This document shows, piece by piece, positions 1 through 12,977 of a stretch of 64,000 nt of DNA. The notes under the pieces were generated by a model. It saw nothing but the letters and a program-made list of their open reading frames with translations. It was not told the DNA's origin and made no database searches. The position numbers were made by a program, and so were the translations under genes. How positions within the stretch are numbered: position 1 is the stretch's first letter; every line of letters starts with the position of its first letter. Origin of the DNA: Tubulanus polymorphus (Eukaryota > Nemertea > Palaeonemertea > Tubulaniformes > Tubulanidae); contig NC_134027.1 in NCBI RefSeq assembly GCF_964204645.1, forward strand, positions 25,284,485 through 25,348,484, written 5' to 3'.

Positions 1-1829
1 TCATGTTTACCAGGAAAACACTTTCGCTCGATCACGATTTTTTGTCATTTGTGCTTCAGAACTCGCAACGGAAGGAACTTACTTAAGGAAGATGAGATCA
101 TGACTTGCTGGACCACGAATTTGTTTACTAGCCACTAATACGATAATGGTTAGACTTTATCCTTTATCCGCTGGTTCATTTATTCAATTAATAATTAATT
201 CGACTATCGAGCGACATCTGACGGATGCCGTGAAGGTTTCAGGCCGTCGGGTTAGAATCCCGATACAGCTCCGATGCTGTCTGCATTCTATGGCTATGAA
301 AGATTCAGTCTGCTGCGAATGCTGTCACCTAAAACCTATAAACCATTGACGAAAGTCTGCACTCAAACCGGTTGAACTCTGCAATTATCACCAAAACAAT
401 GAAGAAAACCGAAGAAAAAGAAGGAAATTCAAGCATCATGGCCGAATAAATGATCTTGGTCTGAAACCAGCAAACGAACAATCCTGACCTGAGTGCAAAG
501 AGATTGGGCACTTGCAAAACCTGTCGAAAAATCAGTCAAACAGCAAAATAAAACACTGAGAGATGGAGAGGAGACTCAAAAACAAATGTATTTTTGTATG
601 TTTGTTCACAAGGTGACACTAGATTACATGTGAGACATGTGGTTATTCGCCTACTTTTCATCTTTTCGCTACCTTGACAGTGGGTAGTTTTGATGCACGT
701 TGGTGGTTTTTAATTAGAGATTTAATCTTTAAAATGGGGCGAGTGATTTATTCAAATTTCCTAAGGATACAAGGCATCATCGACTAAAATAGTGCGAGTA
801 TCTATCTTATCAAATGTGTGAAGTGTGATTGCTGGTGGTGTGGTTTCTTATCTATGAAGTCTGGGGGGAGCAGTCATGCTATGAATCAGTGTTAAAAGCC
901 TATACACTAAAACGTGTTGTTTACTCAAGAACCGACAGAAAATTTAGCAATTATGGCCGGATAAATATTCTTGGGCCGAAACAAGACTGACCTGAACTCG
1001 ACTGAAAACAAGGCAAATAGGTAGGCGACTCCGCAAAACCTTTCAGAATAATCAGTCATCGAGGATGTTAAAACAATGTTGCATTTGTAGTAAACATTTA
1101 GAGGAAAGGTTTTGATGTTTGAAGAACAAGGCGCGGCATCATTGCCCGCCGTGTATATTTTGTATTTGGCCCAATAGTGACCAGAACTACATTCAGCCTA
1201 TCAACGCTTTGATACTAAGGGCGCATATTCCATCCGCACGGATATAGTCTTTAGTAATTCTATCTTTACGCCTTAAACGCAGGATATTCTGATCGAATCG
1301 GGCATGGAACAACTTCTGATAGTAAAGTTTGAAGGATTTATTATTGATAGTATTGATAGTATGCACAGGGAAGCGAGTATCATATTTACAAACACCGTAG
1401 TAGAAAGCATGTGCACAGCCAATACTCAGAAAGGCGGTTCAGTCTGCTGCCCCTTCAAACACATAGACGATCAGTTTTTTGATAAGATTTCTATTATCTT
1501 GTGTTAGTAGTTTATTTCCGATTAAAAGAAAATATTGCGCGTGAATTCTTCAACACATCGCTGCTCGCCCACAAGAGGTGATCGATCAGTTGGCATCACA
1601 TTCAGAGTCTGGTTGCTTTAAAGCGAAACCAAATTTCCCTTTAACCTTGAACGTTGTAGTCACAGTGATACGGAGGGAACTATAAAAATCCTTATTCAAA
1701 CTGATACTGCACGTACACGGCTGTTTTTCTAAAATTACCGGGTTTGCTAGTGATGGGCGTGGCGCTGCTGCAAGTTGAATCACGTTGATCCAAAATCTAC
1801 ATTTGTCAGCGTCGGACGAAAATCCATTC
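1..1829. other. Intergenic 5' flank with an old direct repeat
   Basis: No convincing coding exon is seen; the short open frames lack family-like composition. Two diverged copies of about 130 bp lie near 405-540 and 945-1065. They share 'atggccg(g/a)ataaat', 'cttggtctgaaac/cttgggccgaaac', 'ctgacctga' and 'caaaacct...aatcagtca'. This looks like an old interspersed or locally duplicated repeat. Confidence 0.5.
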
Positions 1830-2966
1830 ATGGCAGACGTAAACGCGATGAAAGATTCAAATATTTCAACGCCGACGACTACGATCGAACCGATCGTAAA
1901 GACCTGGTCGAGTGTGTGTGATTGGGCGAAGGACACGTATCCGCCCGGCTGGGATCTCATATTCAGTGTTTACATGTATATATTTGGCTACGGGTCGCTC
2001 ACAGTTTGCGCTATTATTTTAAACACGATCACGTTTTTAGTGTTGAAGAAAATGGACAATGAAGTTTATTATTTAATCAAAGTCTTAGCAGTTTTTGATG
2101 TATCTTACTGTACAAGTGTATTCATCATGTACCCTCTACGCACTATTCACCTCTTTGTACATTTAGGTAGAACAATATTCCACTATGACGACTGGCATTT
2201 TGGTTGGGAATTCATTACAGTGGCTTTAGGACCATATTACATGTTTCAACAAATTCGAAACTGGTGCGTTGTTCTAATCAGTTTGGAAAGACTTATCGTT
2301 ACACTTTTCCCGTTAAAATCACGAATGTTCTGGACTCGAAAAGTTGTGAATTCTCTTGTTTTTCTGATCTCAATTTTCGGTTTCCTTTGCTTTTTGCCGA
2401 TGTTTATACCGAAATGGCAACTAGGTGCGGTTTCGTGTTTCGGCTACAAGTCAACGTTCAGTCGTCGTAATCGACTTTTTCCACAATACTGGAGTTCGGT
2501 ATTAGTTCACTGGGAGGTACATTCGACAGGAAGGTTGGGAACGATACCCACTATCATACTACCAATGCTTTTATTGATTCTTTTAAACGTTATTTTAATT
2601 CTATCGTTAGTAATTATGAAATTTACAGCCAGGAAAGATTTAAGAACTGAACGTTCTAACACATTAGAATTGAGGGCTTTGCGAATGGCTTTCGCTTTGA
2701 TAGTCGTTTTCGTAGCTTGTGAATCTTTATTGTTCCTTCAACAAATGGAGTTTTTTTCACAAATCAAACTTGCTATACCGGCCCTTCCCGTAAAGATGAA
2801 TAGCTTGATGGTCTTCAGAAAAATCGCAATCTCCCTGACCCTCTTAGATTCCTGCCTGAATTTCGTCGTTTATTGTTTTATCAACAGTAAATTCAGACTG
2901 ACGACTAAACAGTTAGCAGTTCAATGCATAGCGCGCGTGACACGTTCGAAAAACGTACTAAAATAG
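1830..2966 (+). CDS. Rhodopsin-like (class A) G-protein-coupled receptor, single exon
   Basis: Predicted seven-pass plasma-membrane receptor of 378 aa from the first ATG of the frame; the frame stays open 15 codons upstream but has no earlier ATG. The N-terminus is short and Ser/Thr-rich with one N-glycosylation-like site (NIST). Hydrophobic helices follow in the class A pattern: TM1 near GYGSLTVCAIIL, TM2 near IKVLAVFDVSYC, TM3 ending NWCVVLISLERL, TM5 near TIPTIILPMLLLILL, TM6 near MAFALIVVFVACESLL and TM7 near LLDSCLNFVVYCFINSKFR. The usual D/E-R-Y at the end of TM3 is ERL, and NPxxY in TM7 is LNFVVY. Loop cysteines are present (SVSCFGY-like stretch before TM5). The form resembles the peptide or orphan receptors expanded in marine invertebrates, but the ligand cannot be named. 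No introns are seen, which is common in this class. AATAAA lies about 390 bp downstream. Confidence 0.85.
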   Translation: MADVNAMKDSNISTPTTTIEPIVKTWSSVCDWAKDTYPPGWDLIFSVYMYIFGYGSLTVCAIILNTITFLVLKKMDNEVYYLIKVLAVFDVSYCTSVFIMYPLRTIHLFVHLGRTIFHYDDWHFGWEFITVALGPYYMFQQIRNWCVVLISLERLIVTLFPLKSRMFWTRKVVNSLVFLISIFGFLCFLPMFIPKWQLGAVSCFGYKSTFSRRNRLFPQYWSSVLVHWEVHSTGRLGTIPTIILPMLLLILLNVILILSLVIMKFTARKDLRTERSNTLELRALRMAFALIVVFVACESLLFLQQMEFFSQIKLAIPALPVKMNSLMVFRKIAISLTLLDSCLNFVVYCFINSKFRLTTKQLAVQCIARVTRSKNVLK

Positions 2967-3411
2967 TATCCATTTTTATCGGATAAATCGGGACTCGAAC
3001 CCATAATAACTTCCGCAATTAAAACGTCGGTTTTTTCGCTTATCTGTCGCATAAGCCATATCATTTCAATCGTGTGTGTATCCTAAAAAGACCAGTTATT
3101 TTCATCTCATGAGGTAGTCATTAAATTCATGAATATAAGAAACATGTCATCAGAATGACAACCGGAAGAGGGTGTGGTCACACGATTCACTTCCTTCAAA
3201 AATAACAAACACAAAATTGACAGTTACCGAGGCTTTTTTTGTCTTTGCCTGAATTGAAATACTACAGTCGGCAGTTTCGATCGTTCTCATCCGCGTTCAA
3301 TTTTTACAGTAAACCTCGAATTGGTCTGAAATGTGACCAGTGAAATCTGTGCAGTCCGAATAAAACATTGTTTTTATTAGACGAGAAGATACACAATATC
3401 CGTGTATGATG

Positions 3412-3615
3412 ATGACGAGAGAAATCCCGCAATAACGAAGCCAAGATTGAAAAATTCTATATCGCAATGGTTGTATTTGAGGAGCGACGTTTCGACTAAC
3501 AACAGTTAGCCATCATCAGGCGTACCCATACGTCGTACGTCGCTCCTCAAATACAACCATTCTGATATATAATTTTTCAATCTTGGCTTCGTTATTGGGG
3601 GATTTCTCTCGTCAT
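3412..3615. mobile_element. Foldback element with hammerhead-like core (minus strand)
   Basis: Two arms of about 78 bp (3412-3489 and 3538-3615) are near-perfect inverted repeats beginning ATGACGAGAGAAATCCC. The central part, read on the minus strand, holds CTGATGA (3519-3513), then a 7-bp hairpin GGCTAAC-TGTT-GTTAGTC, then GAAAC. This is the conserved order of a hammerhead ribozyme. No coding capacity. Related cores occur at 24.17, 30.51 and 54.87 kb. Confidence 0.75.
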
Positions 3616-5150
<1,535 letters not shown>

Positions 5151-5529
5151 GTCATTCAGTTAGTGTTGTGCATCGAATGTCTCGGCGTTAATTGTATCAG
5201 ATCTAAATATCATTCCTCGTTGATTTCTTCGTCATTCCGGTGGCGACACAGTTCCTTCTGGCACCAACCGGAAACCCCAATTTGCCGAAGTCATTAACCA
5301 AATTAGTCTTCAATTGAAGAAAAAACGGGATTGTCTCACAACAGTCGTCGTGCTGTCTATAAAACGCTGTACGAGGAATCTAATTTACGTCTGGTAAAAG
5401 CAACACGTATAAAGTAACACGAATGAGCCCGGTATAGAAGCTGTAATTCCCCCGTGACTTGTCTTCGCTGCTTTCCAGACAAAATCGGAGTGAAACTAGA
5501 CGGTAAGCCATCAACAGCGAGTCAAGAGT

Positions 5530-5650
5530 CACTAAACTTGAGTTGAAACATCGGAAATCACTGATCTAACCAAGAGCTATATGATAAGATTTCACTAAAC
5601 TTGAGTTGAAACATCGGAAATCAACGATCTAACCAAGAGCTATGTGATGT
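5530..5650. repeat. Tandem duplication of about 60 bp
   Basis: The segment 'cactaaacttgagttgaaac ... ctaaccaagagctat' occurs twice head to tail (about 5530-5585 and 5590-5645) with very few differences, so the duplication is recent. Confidence 0.85.
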
Positions 5651-5859
5651 TCCCTAGTTCCAGTGACGGTTTCACGGTTTAAATCGACGCCACTTTGAAG
5701 TTAAATTCGTTAAATTGTTAGTCAAACTCACAAGTGTGGAACTGAATCCAGGACCCAGATACACGTGCGTTTAAGGAAATTGGAAATTAATTCGTTTCAG
5801 CTCAAGAATCAACCTTAACAATATTGGATCTCGGGATTCCGTTATGAAGCCCTTATTTT

Positions 5860-6240
5860 CGCACTGTTTGTATGCGTGCCTGTCTGCGTGGCTGTCTTTC
5901 AGCCACTTAACTTGTTAATAGTTGGTCGATCTTGATGAAACTCGGGTACAATGTTAATATGGGGGTCTAGTTGACCAGTGTAAAGCATGGGCCCATTGCG
6001 CCTCAAAACGACAGAACTATTCAGGCACTAAAAACTCTATTTTCAGCCAATGGCCTTGAAGATGACCTCATCACTGAGGAACGGGGTCAAAATTAAATTG
6101 ATTGTTTTGACAAAGCTATTGGCCCTAGACACAAAATCTCAAAAATACAATAGGAACTAACGGAATTTAGGAGTTCCAGATTCGAGCCGGAGCCCGCGAA
6201 CCGTTGCCGTCTGCGGCTTGTTTCGGTATTTATCTGTTCA
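5860..6240. repeat. Interspersed element, copy 1
   Basis: Contains the landmarks 'cgcactgtttgtatg', 'gatgaaactcgggtacaatgtt', 'atgggggtct', 'ctaaaaactc', 'ccttgaagatgacctcat', 'aaaaatacaatagg' and 'gttgccg'. The same landmarks occur in the same order at 8048-8310 and 8722-8810, so this is a dispersed repeat family. No transposase-like frame is seen. Confidence 0.7.
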
Positions 6241-6254
6241 CTTTTTCACTGCTG

Positions 6255-6340
6255 TTGCCAATTCGAATGTTCGTGGGTTCGAATCCCGGCGGTGACAGAA
6301 TTTCACGGTTCTCAGCTTTGGTCTCTGCCTCTGTAAGAAG
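6255..6340 (+). repeat. tRNA-derived SINE fragment
   Basis: Contains a B-box (gggttcgaatcccggcggtg) followed by 'acagaatttcacggttctcagctttggtctctgcc'. This resembles the post-tRNA part of the more complete SINE at 28163. The A-box half is missing, so it is a truncated copy rather than a tRNA gene. Confidence 0.55.
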
Positions 6341-6804
6341 AAAATTTAAAAATCTCGCTAATCATTTCATCCGTGTTCGAGGAATGAAAAAGATCTGTAC
6401 AGGCATGACATTTTCAGACTGTATCTAGCGGCATAAAAAAAAGTTGACACAATAAATCAGAATGACTTTGGACCATGTAACCATAAAAGAGCATTCTTTC
6501 GACGTACAGTCGAAACATTATACGCACTGTAACTATTATAAGAACATTGACATTTTTAGACGGCGAAAAAAAAACATTTTCTCATAAATAAACACGGCCA
6601 GAAAGTATTTAAGATTGCGACCTAGGAAAGAAAACTGAGGTTCACACCATTGCGTGTTATTTGTCGCTAGGATATCGCCGCTTTAGTGTTATTGGTTGGC
6701 TCGTTAATGTTTAACCTCATTGGTGGCAAGATAAAACCGTTTACGATTGGCGATTTCTTATCAGTTTCTTACCGCTTGACATCTCGGCAGCAGCGTAGTT
6801 GAGT

Positions 6805-6827
6805 ATGGCGGGCAACTGGGTATACTG
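6805..6827 (+). other. Possible short 5' exon (upstream ORF of the CD225 gene)
   Basis: ATG plus six codons, then a good donor (TACTG|gtaagt), in a locally GC-rich start context (gagtATGGCG). If spliced to the acceptor at 9442/9443 (cctttgtaacag|GG), the frame reads through 20 codons and stops at 9480-9482, six bases before the ATG at 9489. It would then be a 5' UTR exon carrying an upstream ORF. It may instead be the first exon of a gene whose remainder I could not find. Confidence 0.3.
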
Positions 6828-8047
6828 GTAAGTTTCATTTCTCGGTTTTGGTGTCGAATTTCTATTTCTAGTTTTTGACCAAATTTAAAAAAAAAACGTA
6901 TCAAAAGATTTCGTAAGGTTTTGTCTTGTTTTTGATGGCAGTATTAATTAAAGGGCAACGAGTTATCTAGTTTATTTCATTTTTTCTTTGTTTCCGCTGT
7001 GATGATCGGATTTATTTAGGTAAATCCGAAAACTGTTAGAAAATAAACAACATACTTCATCATATTGCGGGATCTTCATTTCATCAACGAACTGAAGAAA
7101 ACATTGCAGTCAACCGTCGCTAAACTATTGAAACGTTAATTTTGAGAGTGGATTTTCCAATAAATGTAATTCAAGAAATCAGTTCTTGTATTTAGGGTTA
7201 GAAAACACCCCGAGATTGGTTTTAGGGCTTGGTTAAGGATTAGGTTTAGAGGTTAGTAATAGTTTAGGTTTACGACGTCAAAACGCATGAGTTCGGACAG
7301 AACTGATGGTCTAATGGTAGAATGCCGCAGAGTGAAGTTATAGTGCATTGAATAGAGTTTTGTCCAGAACTTCTGTCCAGATTGGTCACTGCGTCTTATC
7401 TAAGTTATAAATACGTCACTAAACATCTATCCGTTCATGCGCATTTGAGAGTAATTATATGAATAATAATTTCAGAACTTTTCAATACGATGCTGAATTC
7501 TATCATAGGCCTAGTTTCATAGTTTTAACTCTAGATATTTCCAGTTTCTAGGCGCCATTTTGTGGCGGTCCCTCGAGGTCCCCATTGTTGCGATAATTTG
7601 CGCTCATTTTTAAAACATAAGTTTAGATGGAATATCATACAGTTCTGCAGTCCCTTGCTCGACGAACTTAGTTTATACACCAATTTAAAAGGAAATGAAA
7701 TGCAGATATTTGCCGGTGATTCTTGGAATTTTAGAACGCAACAATTAAGAGCAGTGACGATATGTGAAACTAAGGACCGCATATCTTAACCGCGCGTAAA
7801 AAAAATCGCGATATCTATCAATTTTGAAATATCTAAGTATATCTTTAAGCTATATTTCCAATTTTCACAGTGGTTGAAGAGGGTTATTTGCAGTTAGGGC
7901 CTGCGTTGAAATTTTTTGATGATTTTTCCTGACGACTGATCTGTAACCGCTTGAGTAAGAGATTACGCGCCAAAGGGGTCTCCCACTGCGCACCGCAATT
8001 TCACTGAACAGTGAGATTTGCGAAACGAAATCGCAAAAATAAATTTT
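6828..8047. other. Non-coding stretch
   Basis: AT-rich sequence with no supported exon, RNA gene or clear repeat. The overlapping open frames at 7531-7789 on both strands show no domain and are judged to be chance. Confidence 0.4.
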
Positions 8048-8810
8048 ATTCAGGTGTAAGCCTCGCACTGTCTGTATGTATGCGGGTCTGTGTGTCTTTC
8101 TCTTTTCGATAATAGTGGGTGATTTTGACGAAACGTAGGTTCGATGTTAGTATGGGGGTCAGTGCAAAGAATGTGTCCAGCGCACCACCTAGCGGCAGAA
8201 CTGTAGGGACTAAAAACTCATTCTTTTCAGAGACGCGGCCCTGAAGATGATCTCATATGAGGAACTGTGTTGAAATTCAACAAAAATTGTCTTGACATAA
8301 TTTAACTACATGTAAAGTATTCAGCTCTAAGGGCCCCCTTTTGAAAAATTTTGCAAAACTATTCCCAGACTATTGTACTCGAAATACTAATGTACAGTTT
8401 ATTCAGATTCTCACGTCAACTAAGTTAGCTAAAGACCTAGGTCGTTTTTGCTATGCGGGTTTCATCAAGACGACATTATAATTCCATCGATCATCTATTG
8501 TATTAATTACCTTTTACCTTTTTTTGAATTTGTAAATATAAGTGCTATTAGAAGTTTTGTTATAATTAATAATCAATAATAATTAATTATATATATATTC
8601 TATTTTCTTCCTCATCTTGTTAATATTCTTGTCACTTATGGTCATGTAATATTGATTTAAAAGACAATAAACATTAATTGAATTAAATTGAAATAATTGA
8701 ATTGTATTCTCCCTAGCTACAACATTTCAAAAATGCAATAAAAAATAACGCATGGTATTTTCGGATTTCGAGACCGAGAAGCGTTGCCGCGTACCGGTAT
8801 GGCTTGTTCA
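8048..8810. repeat. Interspersed element, copy 2, split by an insertion
   Basis: Matches copy 1 (5860-6240) from 8048 to about 8310 and again from 8722 to about 8810. Between the two parts lies 8311-8721, an AT-rich 411-bp stretch not present in copy 1. The five bases CTACA occur at both junctions (8306-8310 and 8717-8721), as expected for a target-site duplication. Confidence 0.65.
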
Positions 8811-9442
8811 ATTCATTGTGTTTAAACCCACTGTGAAACGTGAGATTCTGAATACGCGAATGAAAATTTCATTCGCTTTCAACGGAGTAAAATTCAATTT
8901 ATTAACGCTACAATCAAGGCGTGAATACATGCAAATAACATTCAATTCTCTAATGCATTCGATTTTTTTTTACTCTCGGATTTCTAATCAGGAAAGAAGC
9001 AACTATAATTTGTTTTCTGTCTAGGTCTCGTCTTGTAAACTGTAAAACTGAAGCTGTCTTCTCCATTGTCTGTGACGCATTGGCAAGGTGATAGAAAGTT
9101 TAACTGTTCATATAATTTCTTGTCTGCGTTATTAGCTAAACAGTTGTTGTAATCGCATCCCCCTTTGATTCCATTCACCGATGGCTCCATGACCGGCTCT
9201 TCCGCGAAAACTACATTAGTGTAATCGTAGTAGATGAATCCAACACTATTTTCAATCTTGTCAATATTTTCTATATGATTTTACGTTTAGAATATCCTTT
9301 GCGGTATTATTATCCTACCCAAGATTGTGTTAGACTCAACTTGGGTCCAAGCCGTTACTGGCCCCATTAAGTCTGATTCTTGAAATCTGATGTCAGAAAA
9401 AAAATTAAAAATGAACTAATTTCGCTTTATCCTTTGTAACAG
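8811..9442. other. Non-coding stretch before the CD225 gene
   Basis: Open frames at 8752-9024 (+) and 8984-9190 (-) have no recognisable features. The stretch ends in a plausible pyrimidine tract and splice acceptor at 9442. Confidence 0.4.
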
Positions 9443-9488
9443 GGCACCGCTGAGAATTAACAGGCCAAATGTATTCGATTAAACGGCC

Positions 9489-10764
9489 ATGTTTAAGAAC
9501 TTACTCCGCAGTTTTGCGAAACCATCGAAAAATACAAAAAGAACGTCTAAATCGGCCGCAAAATATGAATTGACCGGAAACAAAACTCAAATCGATAACG
9601 ATTCAATTCGGCAAGATGAGGCCTGCTCCAACGGCGCATTGAAGGCGGAACGCTCCGAGAATCCGTCCCAGCCCAAAAAACAAGTTCGTCTGCCCATGGA
9701 CGAACACGTGGTCGTCTTGCATATATGCCCGAATGCGCACGCGACGGAAACCGACTCCGAATTCCCGCTGCAAGTTTTCAGTAATGATCCAGCAACGTCA
9801 TCAACGACTGCGAAAAATGGCAGAAAAACTCAGAAAATCGGCGACAGCATCAAAAACTACGCGACCGTCCCATGCACTAACCATAGATATCCTTCTAGTA
9901 GCAACTATTCAAATGGTTGTACGACACCCGCCATCAAGCCATGCATTAAACAACCAGTACCTCATATTGAACCGAAAGGTAGCACCGACAACTATAATGT
10001 CTACCTGGAAGATGGCCGGGTATTCATGTTTGCTCATAGGAGGTAAGGGAAACGTAACTGCATTTGCGGTTGGTAGGTGGAGCGTGGGGTCCTGTTTGGT
10101 TTTTCCAATTGGCTACATATTTTGGCTCTCTCTCTAATAAATCAGTTATAAAACTGAAATTATGGTCAATTCACAGCGCCAAAAGCTTTTCGCTTTAATG
10201 GAAGTATTTCGCTTGATGGCAAAGCGCGTCTTTAGCCATTTAACGGCCACTGACGGTCAATATAATTGATGAGTGAAACTGAGCTTACGCCTGGTCATAT
10301 TAATGTCTCGTGGGTTCGGAACCCTCGGGTGGTCTTGTGGTATTAACTTTTTAGTCTATTTTTCCTTTCATTGCAGGCCCCGCGACTATCTAATGTGGTG
10401 TTCATACGCCTGTATGGTAATTGCATTTCCGTTCGGTTTGATGGCTTTACTGCTGACTCTATCCAGCAGAGAGGATATGAAAAATTCAAACAACGTTCTG
10501 ACCAATTCGGCCCGTCTGAAACGCGACGTAGCTTCACTCGTTTTAATGATCGGTTTGATCACGCTTATAACAGCAGTTTCTACTACTTTATGCTTGAATT
10601 TGCACGTATTTTTGCCCGCGTCGACAACGTCGAAGCCGACAGTCGCCAGTCCGCGGCATTCGAAACCGAATTACGGTGATATAGAGTCGATTTATCAAAG
10701 CGCCAAACGCGACCACAGAAGCGAAAACAAAGTCGACAACAGTCGATTAGAATTAGGCTCTTGA
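9489..10764 (+). CDS. CD225/dispanin-type two-pass membrane protein
   Basis: Two exons, 9489-10042 and 10377-10764, joined within an Arg codon (AG|gtaagg ... ttgcag|G), give 313 aa. Residues 1-184 are polar, low-complexity and Lys/Ser/Asn-rich, and are probably cytosolic and disordered. The second exon starts with PRDYLMWC, a hydrophobic segment ending FPFGLMALLLTL (TM1, about 190-213), a short loop with SREDMKNSN and SARLKRDV, then TM2 (SLVLMIGLITLITAV). The order P-x-DYL, hydrophobic segment with an internal Pro-x-Gly, AL-x-x-S, polar loop, second hydrophobic segment matches the CD225 fold of IFITM, SYNDIG and PRRT proteins. Members are membrane-trafficking or antiviral proteins, but this one cannot be assigned to a subfamily. 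The palmitoylation-type cysteines in TM1 (WCSYAC) are kept. The C-terminal tail is charged. Confidence 0.65.
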
Positions 10765-12059
10765 GCTATGGGGACTCTACGTTCGACTGTGGCAATCGAG
10801 GATTCAACTTGTAAGCTCGCTTGCCACTGTAGCGTTGGAGTTCCCATCGAGCATAGAGTCAACAGAGAAGGTTTTAAATGTTTTTACGTGAAAATATGTT
10901 ATTATAGATAATGTTTTATAAAATGTATTATGATTGTATTAAGATTATTATCGATGTTATAATCAATACCAAAACAGTATTAGATTGTTAATAATACAGG
11001 CTGTTCCTACAACCATATCTTTCAACTTCACACAAAGAAATATCAGACGGAAGCAATATGTTATTGATTATCGATATTTGATCAGTCGATTGATTATAGA
11101 TTCGGATATATATTACTAAATAACGATCGATTGCTTATTAATCGCTATTGATAATCAATAGATTGATGGAATCAATCGATAATTAATATTGATTTATTTG
11201 TTTGATATTGATTCAGTTATTACGGGTAGTTTTAAGATTTGGTTGACGGTGTTTGTGTACGCTTGATGTTTTGAACGATGGGCTCGGTGGTAATGAACTG
11301 CTTTACCTCAAACCCATCTCTCCCCCTACCGCCCTTCCTACCCTGTCACCCTCAGTTGCTAACGTATGTATTATGCTAACCCCCTCGCGTAACCCACCCC
11401 TCCCTTAAATCATAACAGTACAACTAGGACCAAGATAGGGCTAATTAAAGACCACTTTCACTGACGTCACGCATCAGCTTTGACATTTAATGTTTAACAT
11501 TATTTAATTATTTCTACTATAAACTAAACTTTAAACGAGCAGTTACTTAATGGCCATCCTGGTTTTCTGTGACGTATAGCGTGTTGTCTGCGTGCGTCAT
11601 AACGGACGTCAAATGGTCGTCAACGTTTAATTGCGTCTCAACTTAGAAAAAAAGAGGTATTCAAAATGTCTTATCAAAATATCAGTATTCTTATGTATTT
11701 TTTCATAATCATAAATTTTTTATTGGAGTCTTATTGAAACCAGCTGCTGCAGGTGAAGCCATTTACTTCGACGATATGAATCGAATTTGAATATCCGTGT
11801 ATCCGTAAAACTGCCGGAGTGGTTTTAGTGTAGTTTTTATCGGGGGAAAAAACGAGAAAATTCTAATGTATTTCTGCGTAAACGCATTTCCATCGTGTAG
11901 ATATCAATCATGTATTCAACTCAGTATAGAAACGATGTGAATTTTTGTAAACACGCGTTATTAACGAGACTGGGACCAACTAAAAATTATAGTGGACATT
12001 TTCTATCAGGGAAGGTATACATATATATCATATATTTCTTGCATCATATTTTGTCGTTT
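10765..12059. other. Non-coding stretch after the CD225 gene
   Basis: Probable 3' UTR followed by AT-rich sequence. Around 10970-11230 there is a run of short 'tattgat/atcaat' motifs on both strands (ATCGATT-like palindromes), a simple degenerate pattern. No gene is seen. Confidence 0.4.
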
Positions 12060-12977
12060 TTAGCCCACTTGGGACTTTAGTCCCAGCGGGCTATTGCGTT
12101 CACTTTTCGTCCGTCGTCCGTCCGTCCGTCTGTCCGTATACGGAATCCAGTTATGTTGGGAAGTTTTGAAGACGCTTCAATATAATGTCTTGATATTTGG
12201 GTTACACATGTATCTACCATAGACACATCTTCAGTCCAAAGACTGGCCCGGTCAGAATCAAGATGGCCGACTAGCAGCCATTGTTGTTCGCCAAAATCCG
12301 CACTTCTTACACATTTTTGAAGCTTTGATGGAAATTTTGAAGACGCTTTGATTAATTACCTTGATCTTTTGTATATATTTGAAACCCCAAGAGCCCATCA
12401 GCATAAGAAAAATTGGGTCGATCGGACTCAAGATGGTCGTCCTATGACCTTTTTAGTGCCCAAAAATGTCAATTTTGGCCGGAATTGTGAGTCCTGTAGC
12501 TTACTACTGGTTTGCCATTTCTTATTGCGATTTGCATCTATGATTGTGGTGAGTTTTAAGGACATTAGTTATTCTACATGGTCACTAGGGGGTGTTGAAT
12601 AGTAGAATAACTTAGTATTTCCTTAATAGATTGGTACCTAGTCATATTTTGTTATCATGATCAATGCAAAGTTGTAGTTCATGACATGTTCTATGATTGT
12701 GGTGATTTTCAAGTTCATTGGGTTTTGCATATGGTCACCAGGGGGCGTTGAATAGTAGAGTAACTTAGTATTTCCATATTAAATTGGTAACGAGACATAT
12801 TTTGTTATCACAATCAATTACAAATTGGTAGCTGCTGACATGTTCTATGATTGTGGTGGGTTTCAAGGTCATTGGTTTTTTTATATAGTCACCAGGGGGC
12901 GTTGAATGTTGAAATTGTTAGATTGTTGAGCATTTGAAACCACTTCCCAAGTGGGCATGGTGTCCCTGGACCCCTAG
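12060..12977 (+). mobile_element. Non-coding interspersed element with three internal ~155-bp units
   Basis: The left end has a compact stem (AGCCC...GGGACTTTAGTCCC...GGGCT), followed by a (CGTC)n-rich tract at 12108-12140. The right end has a hairpin (CCACTT-CCC-AAGTGG) about 20 bases before CTAG. Between them, a unit of about 155 bp is repeated three times (from about 12541, 12692 and 12848), each with 'gattgtggtg', 'ggtcac(c/t)aggggg(c/t)gttgaat' and 'taacttagtatttcc'. The 3' hairpin plus CTAG end resembles a non-autonomous Helitron, but the 5' TC end is not clear, so the class is uncertain. Confidence 0.55.
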
